From: Methylophaga sp.
GTDB lineage: Bacteria; Pseudomonadota; Gammaproteobacteria; Nitrosococcales; Methylophagaceae
DNA: 64,000 bases
Direction: 5' to 3'
Assembly: GCA_002696735.1 (NCBI GenBank)
Contig: NZSL01000010.1
Span: 237,652-301,651, forward strand
The notes under the pieces are model-generated. The model saw only the letters and a list, made by a program, of their open reading frames with translations. It was not told where the DNA came from and made no database searches. This document shows, one piece after another, positions 18,942 through 28,097 of this stretch. Position 1 is the stretch's first letter. The number at the start of each line of letters is the position of its first letter. The position numbers and the translations under genes are program-made.

Positions 18942-21900
18942 TTAGAGCAGTACCCGCTCAATACCACCGGCTTTCACATTATCAATAAACTGTGTATGCC
19001 ACTGTTCACCTAGCACGTGTTTCGCCACTTCCACTACAATGTAATCGGTTTCAATACCGGTATCTTCGTTGTAGCGTGACAGCCCCTGCTGACAGGCTGG
19101 GCAGGACGTCAGCATTTTCACATTGCCTTTAACCGCTTTGTCCTGGCCAGTTAATTCTTGAATGCCCTTGGTGATCTCTTCTTCCTTACGGAACCGAACC
19201 TGTGTGGCAATATCAGGACGTGCAACGGCAAACGAACCTGCCTCACCACAGCAACGATCATTCAAGGTGACATCCTGACCCAACAGACTGGCGGCCACTG
19301 ACGTTGGTTTATAGGTTTTCATCGGTGTATGGCAGGGATCGTGATACATATACTGAATACCGTCGACACCCTGCATTTTCACACCTTTTTCCATCAGGTA
19401 CTCATGAATATCCAATAAACGGCAGCCCGGGAAAATCGCTTCAAATTCATATTTAAGCAACTGATCCATACAGGTTCCGCAAGACACGATAACAGTCTTG
19501 ATATCCATATAGTTCAGCGTATTGGCGACGCGATGGAACAACACCCGGTTACTGGTTGAAATCGCCGTGGCCTTGTCATCATCACCGGTAGAAGCCTGAG
19601 GATAACCACAACATAAATAGCCTGGTGGTAGTACCGTTTCAGTACCTACTTCATATAACATCGCCAGAGTTGCCAGCCCTACCTGACTGAAAAGACGCTC
19701 TGAGCCACAACCCGGGAAATAAAATACCGCATCGGAATCTTCGCTGACTTTGTTTGGATCCCGCAGAATCGGTACCATTTTGTCATCTTCCAGACCCAGC
19801 ATGCCACGCGTGGTTCGCGTCGGCAGATTGCCCGGCATCGGTTTTTTAACAAAATGCACCACCTGTTCACGTAAGGGTGTTTTACCCGTCGTAGGTAATG
19901 GTGGCTTTTTCTTTTTGTTGGCCAGAAGCCCCAGATACTTAGCTGCCGAGTGCGCCAGGCGCTGGGCTTTGAACCCCATTTGAATCATGGTTTTATGCAT
20001 GATTTTAACGGTAAAAGGATCCGTCGCATTCAGATAAGCCATCGAAGACCAGGTACCCAGATTCACATGGCGTTTACCTTGTTTCTTCAACACGGCACGC
20101 AGCTTCATTGACACGTCACCAAAGTCGATATTGACAGGACATGGATTCAGACAGCGATGACATACCGTGCAGTGATCGGCCACATCATTCATTTCTTCAA
20201 AATGTCGTACCGAAATACCGCGGCGGGTCTGTTCCTCATAGAGAAACGCTTCCATAATCAGACCAGTGCCCAGGATCTTGTCGCGTGGTGAATAATACAA
20301 ATTGGCACGCGGCACATGGGTGGTACATTCCGGTTTACATTTACCGCAACGCAAACAGTCCTTGATATCGTTGTTAATCTCACCCAAATCACTGGCTTCA
20401 AGAATTAACGCTTCCTGTTGCAATAGTCTCAATGACGGTGTGTAGGCGTTTTCCAGGCCTGAACCCGCCAGCAATTTACCGGCATTGAAACGGCCCAACG
20501 GATCCACTTTCTGTTTATAACCGGCAAATGCATCAATGGTCGCTTTATCCAGATATTGCATCTTGGTCAAACCAATTCCATGCTCACCAGAGATAACCCC
20601 ACCGAGGTCACCCGCCAGCTTCATCACCCCATCAACGATCAGTTCTGCTTCATGCATCATCTGATAGTCGTTTGAGTTCACCGGAATATTGGTATGCACA
20701 TTACCATCCCCGGCATGCATATGAGTCGCAACAAACAGTCGGCTTGAACGTAATTCTTTATGAATATCATCCAGCTTGGTACGCAACACTTCCAGAGATT
20801 GGCCCTGAAACAGTTCTTTCAGTGGTTTTTCCACCTCTTTACGATAAGAGATACGTAAATCCCGGCGTTGCAATACATTAAATAAGGTATCGGTATCAGC
20901 CAGCAACTTGAGCACTTCATCGGATAACAACTCTTTGTGATTCAATGCGACAGAATCAAGGTTATCCAGAACTTCCTGCCAGCGGGTCTGTACCACACGT
21001 AAATGACTGCAGGCAGTATCAACTTTCGATTGCAGAATGGCATCATTTTCAGCGCTGTCATCGAGTTTTTTAATGGTTTGTTTCAGCTCTTTAGGCTGAC
21101 TGCTCAAAAACTGCAGCACCGCATCCACTATTCGCAGCTTATTTTTAGTGGAATGAATGATGTTAATTCGCTCAATACCGTCGTTATATTCAGACAGCCG
21201 CTCAAGCGGAATGACCACGTCTTCATTAATTTTGAACGCGTTAGTGTGTTTGGCAATGGCTGCAGTACGCGCACGATCAGCCCAGAAACGGGCCCGTGCC
21301 TCAGGACTTACCGCAACAAAGCCTTCTCCCTCACGGGCATTCGATAGACGCACAACCTCAGAACTGGCTTCGGCTACTGCATTTTCATCATCGCCGACAA
21401 TATCGATCAGCAGTACCATTTTCGGTAACTCTGAACGTGGTGCTTTAGTGCTGTAATCAACTGCTTTAACGTAGCGTTCGTCCAGATGCTCCATACCTGC
21501 GAGCAGCACTTTTTTGTTGTTATCAAGGAAGTTTTTGGTTTCCACAATCGCCGGTACAGCTTTGGTCAAATCGTTACCAAAGAATTCGAGACAAACAGTT
21601 CGAATAAATTGTGGCATACGGTGAAGGACAAACACCGCCGAGGTAATCAAGCCGTCGCAACCTTCTTTCTGAATGCCAGGTAAGCCACCCAAAAACTTGT
21701 TGGTTACATCTTTACCCAAGCCCAACTTGCGTAACTGCTGTGCAGGTATAGCAATCTCTTCAGGCGCTTCCAACAATGTTTTGCCATCTGGTTTATAACG
21801 ACTGATTCTGAAAGTCGCCATCTCAATATCGTGGATTTTACCCATGTTGTGGTTTAGGCGTTCCACTTCCATCCAGGTCGCATCGGGCGTCACCATTCTC

Positions 21901-22799
21901 CAGGAAACCAGATTATCCAGTGCAGTTCCCCACATAACGGCTTTTTTACCACCGGCATTCATCGCCACATTACCGCCGATAGTCGAGGCATCCTGAGACG
22001 TCGGATCCACAGCAAAGACCAAACCATTTTTACCGGCAAGGTCAGACAATCGACGGGTCACAACACCGGCTTCGGCACGCACAGTAGCAACTTCATCATC
22101 ACGTCCAGGAAGCTTGCGATAAACAACAGTCCCTAAGCCTTCCAGTTTTTCGGTATTGATAACGACACTATCCGCAGTCAAAGGAATCGCCCCACCGGTA
22201 TAGCCGGTACCGCCACCACGAGGAATGACAGTTAAACCCAACTCAATACTGGCAGCAATAATAGCGGCCATTTCTTCTTCGGTGTCCGGTTTGATAACGG
22301 CCAGCGGATATTCAACACGCCAGTCAGTGGCATCAGTCACATGTGACACACGCGATAATCCATCAAAACAGATATTGTGTTTTTTGGTCACACGGCTAAG
22401 ACGACGCATAACCACTTTGCGACGATCCGCCGTTGCCAGCAGTTCACGCTCAAACTTTTCTACTGCCTTGCGAGCTGCTTGCTCAAGCTGAAGTGCCAGT
22501 TGATTATCATTTTCTGTAGCACGTTCACGGATTTGATCCAGACGATGATGCAAAGCATGGCGCAGCGAGTCCCAGCGTTTGCGATTTTCAATCAAATCAT
22601 CCTGTATATAAGGATTGCGGGTGATAACCCACATGTCACCCAAAACTTCAAACAGCATTTTTGCGCTGCGCCCAGTTTTGCGTTGTTCACGTAACTGTTG
22701 CAGAATTTCCCACATCGGTTCGCCCAGATAGCGGATGACAATTTCACGATCTGAGAAAGAAGTGTAGTTATATGGAATTTCTCTTATACGAGTTGACAT
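18942..22799 (-). CDS. DUF3683-containing FAD-linked oxidase / Fe-S fusion protein
   Basis: The 1285-residue protein combines several modules. The N-terminal DUF3683-type region (about 1-140) begins [24 protein letters not shown]_binding_4 domain (about 165-330) contains [16 protein letters not shown], and a FAD oxidase C-terminal domain extends to about 780 ([29 protein letters not shown]). A ferredoxin-like pair of 4Fe-4S sites follows ([24 protein letters not shown]), and then two CCG modules (FPGCG...CCGYP, SCGTC; HDPCH...CCGEAG). The order resembles a GlcD/Dld-type dehydrogenase fused to a GlpC-type electron-transfer unit, so oxidation of a 2-hydroxy acid such as D-lactate, feeding the quinone pool, is likely but unproven. 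It stands alone with its own terminator. Confidence 0.9.
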   Translation of the reverse strand: MSTRIREIPYNYTSFSDREIVIRYLGEPMWEILQQLREQRKTGRSAKMLFEVLGDMWVITRNPYIQDDLIENRKRWDSLRHALHHRLDQIRERATENDNQLALQLEQAARKAVEKFERELLATADRRKVVMRRLSRVTKKHNICFDGLSRVSHVTDATDWRVEYPLAVIKPDTEEEMAAIIAASIELGLTVIPRGGGTGYTGGAIPLTADSVVINTEKLEGLGTVVYRKLPGRDDEVATVRAEAGVVTRRLSDLAGKNGLVFAVDPTSQDASTIGGNVAMNAGGKKAVMWGTALDNLVSWRMVTPDATWMEVERLNHNMGKIHDIEMATFRISRYKPDGKTLLEAPEEIAIPAQQLRKLGLGKDVTNKFLGGLPGIQKEGCDGLITSAVFVLHRMPQFIRTVCLEFFGNDLTKAVPAIVETKNFLDNNKKVLLAGMEHLDERYVKAVDYSTKAPRSELPKMVLLIDIVGDDENAVAEASSEVVRLSNAREGEGFVAVSPEARARFWADRARTAAIAKHTNAFKINEDVVIPLERLSEYNDGIERINIIHSTKNKLRIVDAVLQFLSSQPKELKQTIKKLDDSAENDAILQSKVDTACSHLRVVQTRWQEVLDNLDSVALNHKELLSDEVLKLLADTDTLFNVLQRRDLRISYRKEVEKPLKELFQGQSLEVLRTKLDDIHKELRSSRLFVATHMHAGDGNVHTNIPVNSNDYQMMHEAELIVDGVMKLAGDLGGVISGEHGIGLTKMQYLDKATIDAFAGYKQKVDPLGRFNAGKLLAGSGLENAYTPSLRLLQQEALILEASDLGEINNDIKDCLRCGKCKPECTTHVPRANLYYSPRDKILGTGLIMEAFLYEEQTRRGISVRHFEEMNDVADHCTVCHRCLNPCPVNIDFGDVSMKLRAVLKKQGKRHVNLGTWSSMAYLNATDPFTVKIMHKTMIQMGFKAQRLAHSAAKYLGLLANKKKKPPLPTTGKTPLREQVVHFVKKPMPGNLPTRTTRGMLGLEDDKMVPILRDPNKVSEDSDAVFYFPGCGSERLFSQVGLATLAMLYEVGTETVLPPGYLCCGYPQASTGDDDKATAISTSNRVLFHRVANTLNYMDIKTVIVSCGTCMDQLLKYEFEAIFPGCRLLDIHEYLMEKGVKMQGVDGIQYMYHDPCHTPMKTYKPTSVAASLLGQDVTLNDRCCGEAGSFAVARPDIATQVRFRKEEEITKGIQELTGQDKAVKGNVKMLTSCPACQQGLSRYNEDTGIETDYIVVEVAKHVLGEQWHTQFIDNVKAGGIERVLL

Positions 22800-22922
22800 A
22801 ATGGGTCAGCTAATCCTGATTGAGAAGTAATATTCAATCGAGAATTTTAACACGAAGCCAGCTATTATAAGACCCATTAATAATGAGCCTTTTGCCAGCG
22901 ATGGCTATGTCATGAGAAAAAT

Positions 22923-23720
22923 ATGGAAATTATACAAATTATTGCACTTGCCCTACTGCAAGGCCTAACCGAGTTTTTACCCATTTCGAGCTCTGCTCAT
23001 CTGATTCTGTTACCCATTATTGCCGGCTGGGAAGATCAGGGGCTTGCATTTGATGTCGCAGTACATGTGGGCACACTGACAGCGGTTATTTTTTATTTTC
23101 GAACAACCATCAGACAACTTGTCTTTGACTGGTTTCGCTCTCTGCAACAAAAACAAACTGTAGGTGAAAGTAAATTAGCCTGGGCCGTCATTATCGGTAC
23201 CATTCCGGTTGGACTGGCCGGATTATTTTTGGATGATTTCATCGAGTTATTCTTACGTAGTCCGCTGGTTATTGCCGCAACAACAATTTTATTCGGACTG
23301 TTACTAGGTTGGGCAGACTGGAAAGGCAAGCGAAACCGCCAAGAAGATCAAATGAACTGGAAAGACATTTTTATTATTGGTTTCTCCCAGGCCTTGGCGC
23401 TAATACCGGGCACATCCCGCTCAGGCATCACCATGACCGCAGCATTGATGCTGGGATTAACGCGTGAAGCTGCTGCCCGCTTCTCATTTTTATTATCTAT
23501 TCCGGTTATTTTTTTGGCAGGGGGCCTGGAAACAGTTAAACTGATCAAAGCTGATCAAGCAACGGACTGGTTTGCCCTAACTGCTGGCGCGGTTTTCTCG
23601 GCCATCAGTGCTTACATCTGTATCTTTTTGTTTCTTAAACTACTCGAACGGATAGGCATGTGGCCTTTTGTCATTTACCGCTTAGTACTGGGTGGCTTTT
23701 TGCTATTTATATTTAGTTAA
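22923..23720 (+). CDS. uppP: Undecaprenyl-diphosphatase
   Basis: The 265-residue polytopic membrane protein has both BacA/UppP signatures: LQGLTEFLPISSSAHL near the N terminus and PGTSRSGITMTAALMLGL with catalytic Arg/Ser residues in the middle. It recycles undecaprenyl pyrophosphate to the monophosphate carrier for cell-wall and surface polysaccharide synthesis. About seven to eight hydrophobic segments are visible. It is divergent from the large oxidoreductase across 123 bp. Confidence 0.96.
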   Translation: MEIIQIIALALLQGLTEFLPISSSAHLILLPIIAGWEDQGLAFDVAVHVGTLTAVIFYFRTTIRQLVFDWFRSLQQKQTVGESKLAWAVIIGTIPVGLAGLFLDDFIELFLRSPLVIAATTILFGLLLGWADWKGKRNRQEDQMNWKDIFIIGFSQALALIPGTSRSGITMTAALMLGLTREAAARFSFLLSIPVIFLAGGLETVKLIKADQATDWFALTAGAVFSAISAYICIFLFLKLLERIGMWPFVIYRLVLGGFLLFIFS

Positions 23721-23726
23721 TTGCAG

Positions 23727-23755
23727 TTGACAGACTTTGCTTGAATCCGTAACAT
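23727..23755 (+). promoter_or_regulatory. Sigma-70 promoter of rplM-rpsI
   Basis: TTGACA (23727-23732) is followed after 17 bp by TAACAT (23750-23755), close to the sigma-70 consensus and just downstream of the uppP stop. It would start a transcript about 45 bp before rplM, in line with strong expression of ribosomal protein genes. Confidence 0.75.
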
Positions 23756-23806
23756 TCTCCCTCTTTATTTGACCGCATGCGTATATTTTCAGGAGCACCC
23801 CGCGGA

Positions 23807-24235
23807 ATGAAAACCTTAAGTGCAAAACCAGCAGAAGTTCGTCGCGACTGGTTCGTAATTGATGCCGATGGCAAAACTCTGGGCCGTATGGCAACAGAAA
23901 TCGCTCGCCGTCTGCGCGGCAAACACAAAGCTATTTATACACCTCACGTTGATACAGGCGATTACATTGTTGTTGTAAACGCTGAAAAACTGCGTGTTTC
24001 CGGCAACAAGATGAAAGATAAAATCTATTATCACCACACTGGTCACATTGGTGGTATCAAATCTATCTCGCTGGAAAAACAACTGGATAAAGCACCTGAG
24101 CGTGTCATCCAGACGGCAGTGAAAGGCATGTTGCCTAAAAATCCTCTGGGCCGTGCTATGTTCAGCAAACTGAAAGTGTATGCTGGTACTGAACATCCAC
24201 ACGCAGCTCAACAACCTAAAATGCTGGAAATTTAA
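23807..24235 (+). CDS. rplM: 50S ribosomal protein L13
   Basis: The ATG at 23807 gives 142 residues, the usual L13 length, beginning [20 protein letters not shown]. An upstream ATG at 23777 would add ten unconserved residues and lies too near the promoter. The family core is complete: [31 protein letters not shown] and [20 protein letters not shown]. An AGGAG sequence (23791-23795) lies upstream. It precedes rpsI by 12 bp, the standard bacterial pair. Confidence 0.97.
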   Translation: MKTLSAKPAEVRRDWFVIDADGKTLGRMATEIARRLRGKHKAIYTPHVDTGDYIVVVNAEKLRVSGNKMKDKIYYHHTGHIGGIKSISLEKQLDKAPERVIQTAVKGMLPKNPLGRAMFSKLKVYAGTEHPHAAQQPKMLEI

Positions 24236-24247
24236 TCGGATAACGTC

Positions 24248-24637
24248 ATGGCAGATTCTTACTACGCAACAGGCCGCCGCAAAAGCTCAACCGCTCGTGT
24301 ATTCATGAAGCCAGGCAGCGGCAACATTACCATCAACACCCGCACCCTTGAAGATTACTTCGGTCGCGAAACATCTCGCATGGTGGTACGCCAACCACTT
24401 GAACTGGTTGAAATGACCGACAAAGTTGACCTTAATATCACCGTTCGTGGTGGTGGTAACAACGGTCAAGCTGGTGCGATTCGTCACGGTATCAGCCGCG
24501 CATTAGTCGAATATAACAGCGAACTGAAAACTGATTTACGTAGTGCCGGCTTCATCACTCGTGATGCGCGTGCCGTTGAACGTAAGAAAATCGGTTTGCA
24601 TAAAGCTCGTAAGAAACCACAGTTCTCTAAACGTTAA
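24248..24637 (+). CDS. rpsI: 30S ribosomal protein S9
   Basis: The 129-residue protein has the S9 features [15 protein letters not shown] at the start, [19 protein letters not shown] in the middle and the C-terminal tail ending KKPQFSKR, which reaches the P site of the ribosome. Its length is typical. It is cotranscribed with rplM, and the unit ends at a strong terminator. Confidence 0.98.
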   Translation: MADSYYATGRRKSSTARVFMKPGSGNITINTRTLEDYFGRETSRMVVRQPLELVEMTDKVDLNITVRGGGNNGQAGAIRHGISRALVEYNSELKTDLRSAGFITRDARAVERKKIGLHKARKKPQFSKR

Positions 24638-24658
24638 TTCAACGTTTATTGGACAAAA

Positions 24659-24684
24659 AAACCACCTTCGGGTGGTTTTTTTTT
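24659..24684 (+). terminator. Terminator of rplM-rpsI
   Basis: ACCACC (24661-24666), a TTCG tetraloop and GGTGGT (24671-24676) are followed by eight T residues. This is a textbook intrinsic terminator 24 bp after the rpsI stop. Confidence 0.93.
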
Positions 24685-24759
24685 GCATTTAACTTCTCAA
24701 ACTGGATGAATCATGTTATCTAATAAACTGATTTTGATGATCTAAAAGGACAATAATTT

Positions 24760-25248
24760 ATGATAAGAAAGAGCATTATCGGAATCATCGGATTACTAGG
24801 CTGTGTGAGCGTTCAGGCGGAATCTCCAGCAATCGCGATGTCTGCAGGAAGTTTTGAAGTTTTCGAAAGCAACAACTCATTGGAACTGGGTGTTGAGTAT
24901 CGGTTTGCCACACAGGAAACGTTCTTTAATATCATTCCAGCAATTGGTCTCAGCGGCAACTCCGATGGAGGCTATTGGGCCCATGCAGGCGGTCGATATG
25001 ACATTAATCTTGGAGAAAAATGGGTCTTAACCCCACAACTTGCCGTGGTCGGCTATGAAGATGGCGATGGTCAGGATTTGGGAAGCGGTTTTTTATTTCG
25101 TACGGGAATAGAGCTCGGTTATCGTATTAGCTCATCTTCACGGCTGGCGTTAACGCTCTATCATATGTCGAATGCGGACTTGGCAAAAAACAATCCCGGC
25201 TCCGAATCATTAATGCTGAGCTACAGTTTTTCTCCGTTTAATCGCTAG
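24760..25248 (+). CDS. pagL: Lipid A 3-O-deacylase (PagL-like acyloxyacyl hydrolase)
   Basis: The 162-residue protein has a signal peptide (about residues 1-20, ending VQA) and a beta-strand-rich outer-membrane barrel pattern. The catalytic motif of PagL is visible near the C terminus: YHMSNADLAKNNPGSE with the His-Ser pair and the Glu, followed by a last strand (LMLSYSF). It is expected to remove the 3-O acyl chain of lipid A in the outer membrane. An lpxL-type acyltransferase gene lies convergently just downstream. The TAG stop is formed by the CTAG at the left end of a short inverted-repeat element. Confidence 0.87.
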   Translation: MIRKSIIGIIGLLGCVSVQAESPAIAMSAGSFEVFESNNSLELGVEYRFATQETFFNIIPAIGLSGNSDGGYWAHAGGRYDINLGEKWVLTPQLAVVGYEDGDGQDLGSGFLFRTGIELGYRISSSSRLALTLYHMSNADLAKNNPGSESLMLSYSFSPFNR

Positions 25249-25313
25249 GGTCCCTTGAGCTTTCATAGCCACAAACCGAAGTGCTGGGGCTATGAAACCT
25301 GAACGGACCCTAG
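25245..25313. repeat. Short CTAG-flanked inverted-repeat element (MITE-like)
   Basis: The 69-bp element begins CTAGGGTCCCTTGAGC and ends with the inverted counterpart ACGGACCCTAG. The 26-bp arms are imperfect and run through TTTCATAGCC and GGCTATGAAA. The arms match those of the longer element at 48921-49256. The centre (25267-25293) matches 49109-49135 at 24 of 27 positions. The two CTAG tetramers supply the stop codons of pagL on the left and the lpxL-type gene on the right. As RNA it would fold into one long hairpin and could act as a two-way terminator. Confidence 0.8.
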
Positions 25314-26224
25314 GCTTTTTTGTAAAATAAGCCCTTGCCTTCTGGCTGAGTTTTAAATCGTCGATGCACCCACAGATATTGCGTCGGCGATTTTTTTATT
25401 TCGGCCTCTACCCAGTCATTTACTCGTTGCGCATCAGCCAGTTCATCGCCTATTGGATAGTTTTCCCAGGCGGGTCCAATATCAATCGAATAATTTCCAT
25501 TGGGTAAGCGTCTTGGTACATAAGGCACAACGGCTGCACCACTCATTTTGGCGAGTCTAGCTGTTGCTGGAATAGTGGCGGCTTTTATACCAAAAAATTT
25601 GGCAAAAACACTGGTTCTTCGACCAAAATCCTGATCAGGCGCATACCATACAACCTTATTCTTTTTTAATGCTCTCAACATACCGCGCATATCTGCTTGT
25701 AAGATTGTCCCTTCACTGTGACGTTGTCGCTGATGTAGCATCACTGCATTAAATAACGGACTTTTAAGTTCACGAAACATCACATAGCACGGCTGTTTCA
25801 ACATGATCAGCCGTCCGCCCAATTCCATGCTGGTAAAGTGGCCGGTCAGTAACAGCACACCCTTCCCTTTAGCCAGAGCATTGTGAATATGTTCGAGACC
25901 ATGATATTCCACCCGTTTTTCCAGGCTTTTGTCACTGGCCCACCAACTGATGGCGGTCTCGATCGGCATCATGCCCATCGTCAACATATTTTCACTGAGC
26001 AATTCTTTACGTTTTTGCTGACTCATTTCCGGGAAGCATAATTCAAGATTTCGCCTGGCAACACGCTCGCGATCCTTCATAAACAATCGCATTAAGCGGC
26101 CCAGACTATGACCCGCGAACAATTGCCAGGATTTTGGCAAGTAAATTGAGATACGCATAAGAAGCAGGCCAAGCCAATTTGGCCAAAAGCGCGGGTGAAG
26201 GAATTTTTTACTGAGAATTTTCAT
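25310..26224 (-). CDS. lpxL: Lipid A biosynthesis acyltransferase (LpxL/HtrB family)
   Basis: The 304-residue protein has an N-terminal membrane-anchor region (about residues 15-35) and the acyltransferase HX4E motif in GHFTSMELGG. YAPDQDFGRRTSVFAKFFG and the late GPAWENYP segment are typical of LpxL/LpxM/LpxP. It adds a secondary acyl chain to Kdo2-lipid A at the inner membrane. It cannot be told from sequence alone whether it is the LpxL or LpxM type. The TAG stop lies in the CTAG at the right end of the short element. It is divergent from waaA across 84 bp. Confidence 0.9.
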   Translation of the reverse strand: MKILSKKFLHPRFWPNWLGLLLMRISIYLPKSWQLFAGHSLGRLMRLFMKDRERVARRNLELCFPEMSQQKRKELLSENMLTMGMMPIETAISWWASDKSLEKRVEYHGLEHIHNALAKGKGVLLLTGHFTSMELGGRLIMLKQPCYVMFRELKSPLFNAVMLHQRQRHSEGTILQADMRGMLRALKKNKVVWYAPDQDFGRRTSVFAKFFGIKAATIPATARLAKMSGAAVVPYVPRRLPNGNYSIDIGPAWENYPIGDELADAQRVNDWVEAEIKKSPTQYLWVHRRFKTQPEGKGLFYKKA

Positions 26225-26308
26225 CTGTTCGATAACAATACAAAACAGTGTCTATGCTATCATCCCAACTCAATTTAAGCTTAAAAAACTGCCTGCAGTG
26301 AGTCCAAT

Positions 26309-27583
26309 TTGAAAGTTTTGTATTCAACCCTATTCTATCTTGCTCTGCCTTTCATATTGATCAGATTGATCTGGCGTGGATTTAAGGCACCAGCTTATTT
26401 TAAACGCTGGAATGAACGGTTTGGACATATACCTTCCCGCGCATCCGAGCAAAATCTTATCTGGGTGCATGCGGTATCTGTAGGGGAAGTCGAGGCTTGT
26501 CGCCCCCTTATTAAAGGGTTACAGGACCGTTACCCTGAACATCAGGTTCTTATCACTACAATGACCCCCACCGGTAGTGCCAGGGTAAAAAGCCTGTTTG
26601 CAGAAAATGTACTGCACGTATATCTGCCATATGATTTACCGTTCGCTATCAGACGTTTTCTTGACGCAATGCAGCCTCAGTTCGGCATTATTATGGAAAC
26701 TGAACTCTGGCCTAATCTGATTCTGATTTGTGCTGAACGTTCAATTCCCCTCACAGTCGCCAACGCAAGACTATCCGCCCGCAGTGCCCGGGGATATTTG
26801 AAAGTCGCCAAGTTAACACGGCAGATGTTACAAAGCATTCCGCTCATTGCCGCACAATCCCATAGTGACCGCGATCGTTTTGTTCAACTGGGTGCACATA
26901 AAGACAAAGTCCACGCCGTGGGAAACCTGAAATATGAAATCAGTTTACCGGCCAGTGTTATCGAGCGTGCAGAGTCAATACGAGCATTATGGGGAAATCG
27001 ATCCGTATTTATTGCCGCCAGCACCCATGAGGGCGAAGAAGAGCTAATACTGGATGCGGCCCGCAAAATCCGTGGCCAGTTTCGTGATTTATTATTAATC
27101 ATTGTTCCACGTCATCCTGAACGCTTTGATCGGGTGACAGCACTGTGCCGTCGTTCTGGTTTAAATACACTGCGAAGAAGTGATGGCAAGCCTTGTAGTA
27201 GCCAGGTTCAAGCGCTGGTGGTTGATAGCATGGGCGAATTATCGGTTTTTTATGGTACAGCAGATGTTGCTTTTGTTGGAGGTAGCCTGGTGAATCATGG
27301 CGGTCACAATATATTAGAACCGGCTGCGCTTTCCCGCCCCGTTATCACCGGCCCTCATTATTTTAACTTTCTTGAAATAACCAGACAGTTTCTCGAACAT
27401 CATGCGGCTATTGAGGTAAAAAACACTGAACAATTAGCGGATTCAGTCATTGCGTTATTAAAAGATCCTCAACGTCGCGCTGAAATGGGAGATGCGGGTA
27501 AACACCTGATTGAACAAAGTAAAGGTGCCAGCCAGCGCTTACTCAACCTAATTGATGTTCATATCAGTCATGTTCAACGATGA
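26309..27583 (+). CDS. waaA: 3-deoxy-D-manno-octulosonic acid (Kdo) transferase
   Basis: The 424-residue protein has an N-terminal membrane anchor and the GT-B fold motifs of WaaA/KdtA: FKAPAYFKRWNERFG, IWVHAVSVGEVEA, METELWPN and VGGSLVNHGGHNILEPA. It transfers Kdo from CMP-Kdo to the lipid A precursor. The start is taken as TTG at 26309 because the product then aligns with the usual N terminus (KVLYSTLFYLALPFI); no ATG is available before the conserved region. The ribosome site is weak. The last 32 bp overlap the reading frame of tadA. Confidence 0.93.
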   Translation: MKVLYSTLFYLALPFILIRLIWRGFKAPAYFKRWNERFGHIPSRASEQNLIWVHAVSVGEVEACRPLIKGLQDRYPEHQVLITTMTPTGSARVKSLFAENVLHVYLPYDLPFAIRRFLDAMQPQFGIIMETELWPNLILICAERSIPLTVANARLSARSARGYLKVAKLTRQMLQSIPLIAAQSHSDRDRFVQLGAHKDKVHAVGNLKYEISLPASVIERAESIRALWGNRSVFIAASTHEGEEELILDAARKIRGQFRDLLLIIVPRHPERFDRVTALCRRSGLNTLRRSDGKPCSSQVQALVVDSMGELSVFYGTADVAFVGGSLVNHGGHNILEPAALSRPVITGPHYFNFLEITRQFLEHHAAIEVKNTEQLADSVIALLKDPQRRAEMGDAGKHLIEQSKGASQRLLNLIDVHISHVQR

Positions 27584-28019
27584 GTATTGGATGCGTCAGG
27601 CATTATTACTGGCGCATCAGGCAGAACAACATGGCGAGGTACCGGTTGGTGCGATTATCGTCCATCAGGATGAACTCATTGGTACTGGGTGGAATCAACC
27701 TATCAGTCAACTGGATCCTACGGCGCATGCCGAGATTGTTGCTTTACGTGCAGCCTGTGCCAACCAACAGAACTATAGACTCCCCGGTTCCACAATGTAT
27801 ATCACGCTGGAGCCCTGCATCATGTGTGCTGGCGCGATTGTTCATGCCAGAATTGAGCGAGTAGTTTTCGCTGCTACTGAACCGAAAACCGGTGCAGCGG
27901 GCAGTTGTATGGATATTTTTAATACCAGTCAGTTAAACCATCGTGTTCAATATGAACATGGTGTGTTAGCTGAAGAAAGCAGTAAGCTGCTGAAGGATTT
28001 CTTTCGCGGGAAGCGATAG
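27552..28019 (+). CDS. tadA: tRNA-specific adenosine deaminase
   Basis: The 155-residue protein is a zinc deaminase with HAEIVAL (His ligand plus the catalytic Glu) and PCIMCAGAI (two Cys ligands). EVPVGAIIV and GAAGSCMDIF are typical of TadA, which makes inosine at the wobble base of tRNA-Arg(ACG). The first ATG (27552) lies inside waaA. An ATG at 27570 gives an N terminus (MFNDEYWMRQAL) closer to other TadA proteins, and either may be used. It forms a tight pair with waaA. Confidence 0.94.
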   Translation: MMFISVMFNDEYWMRQALLLAHQAEQHGEVPVGAIIVHQDELIGTGWNQPISQLDPTAHAEIVALRAACANQQNYRLPGSTMYITLEPCIMCAGAIVHARIERVVFAATEPKTGAAGSCMDIFNTSQLNHRVQYEHGVLAEESSKLLKDFFRGKR

Positions 28020-28097
28020 ACATCACATTTTCCTGTTCATTAATTGTAAGTTTTGGGAAATTTGATGTGCAAAGCCTTCCTTATGTAGGATAATTTC

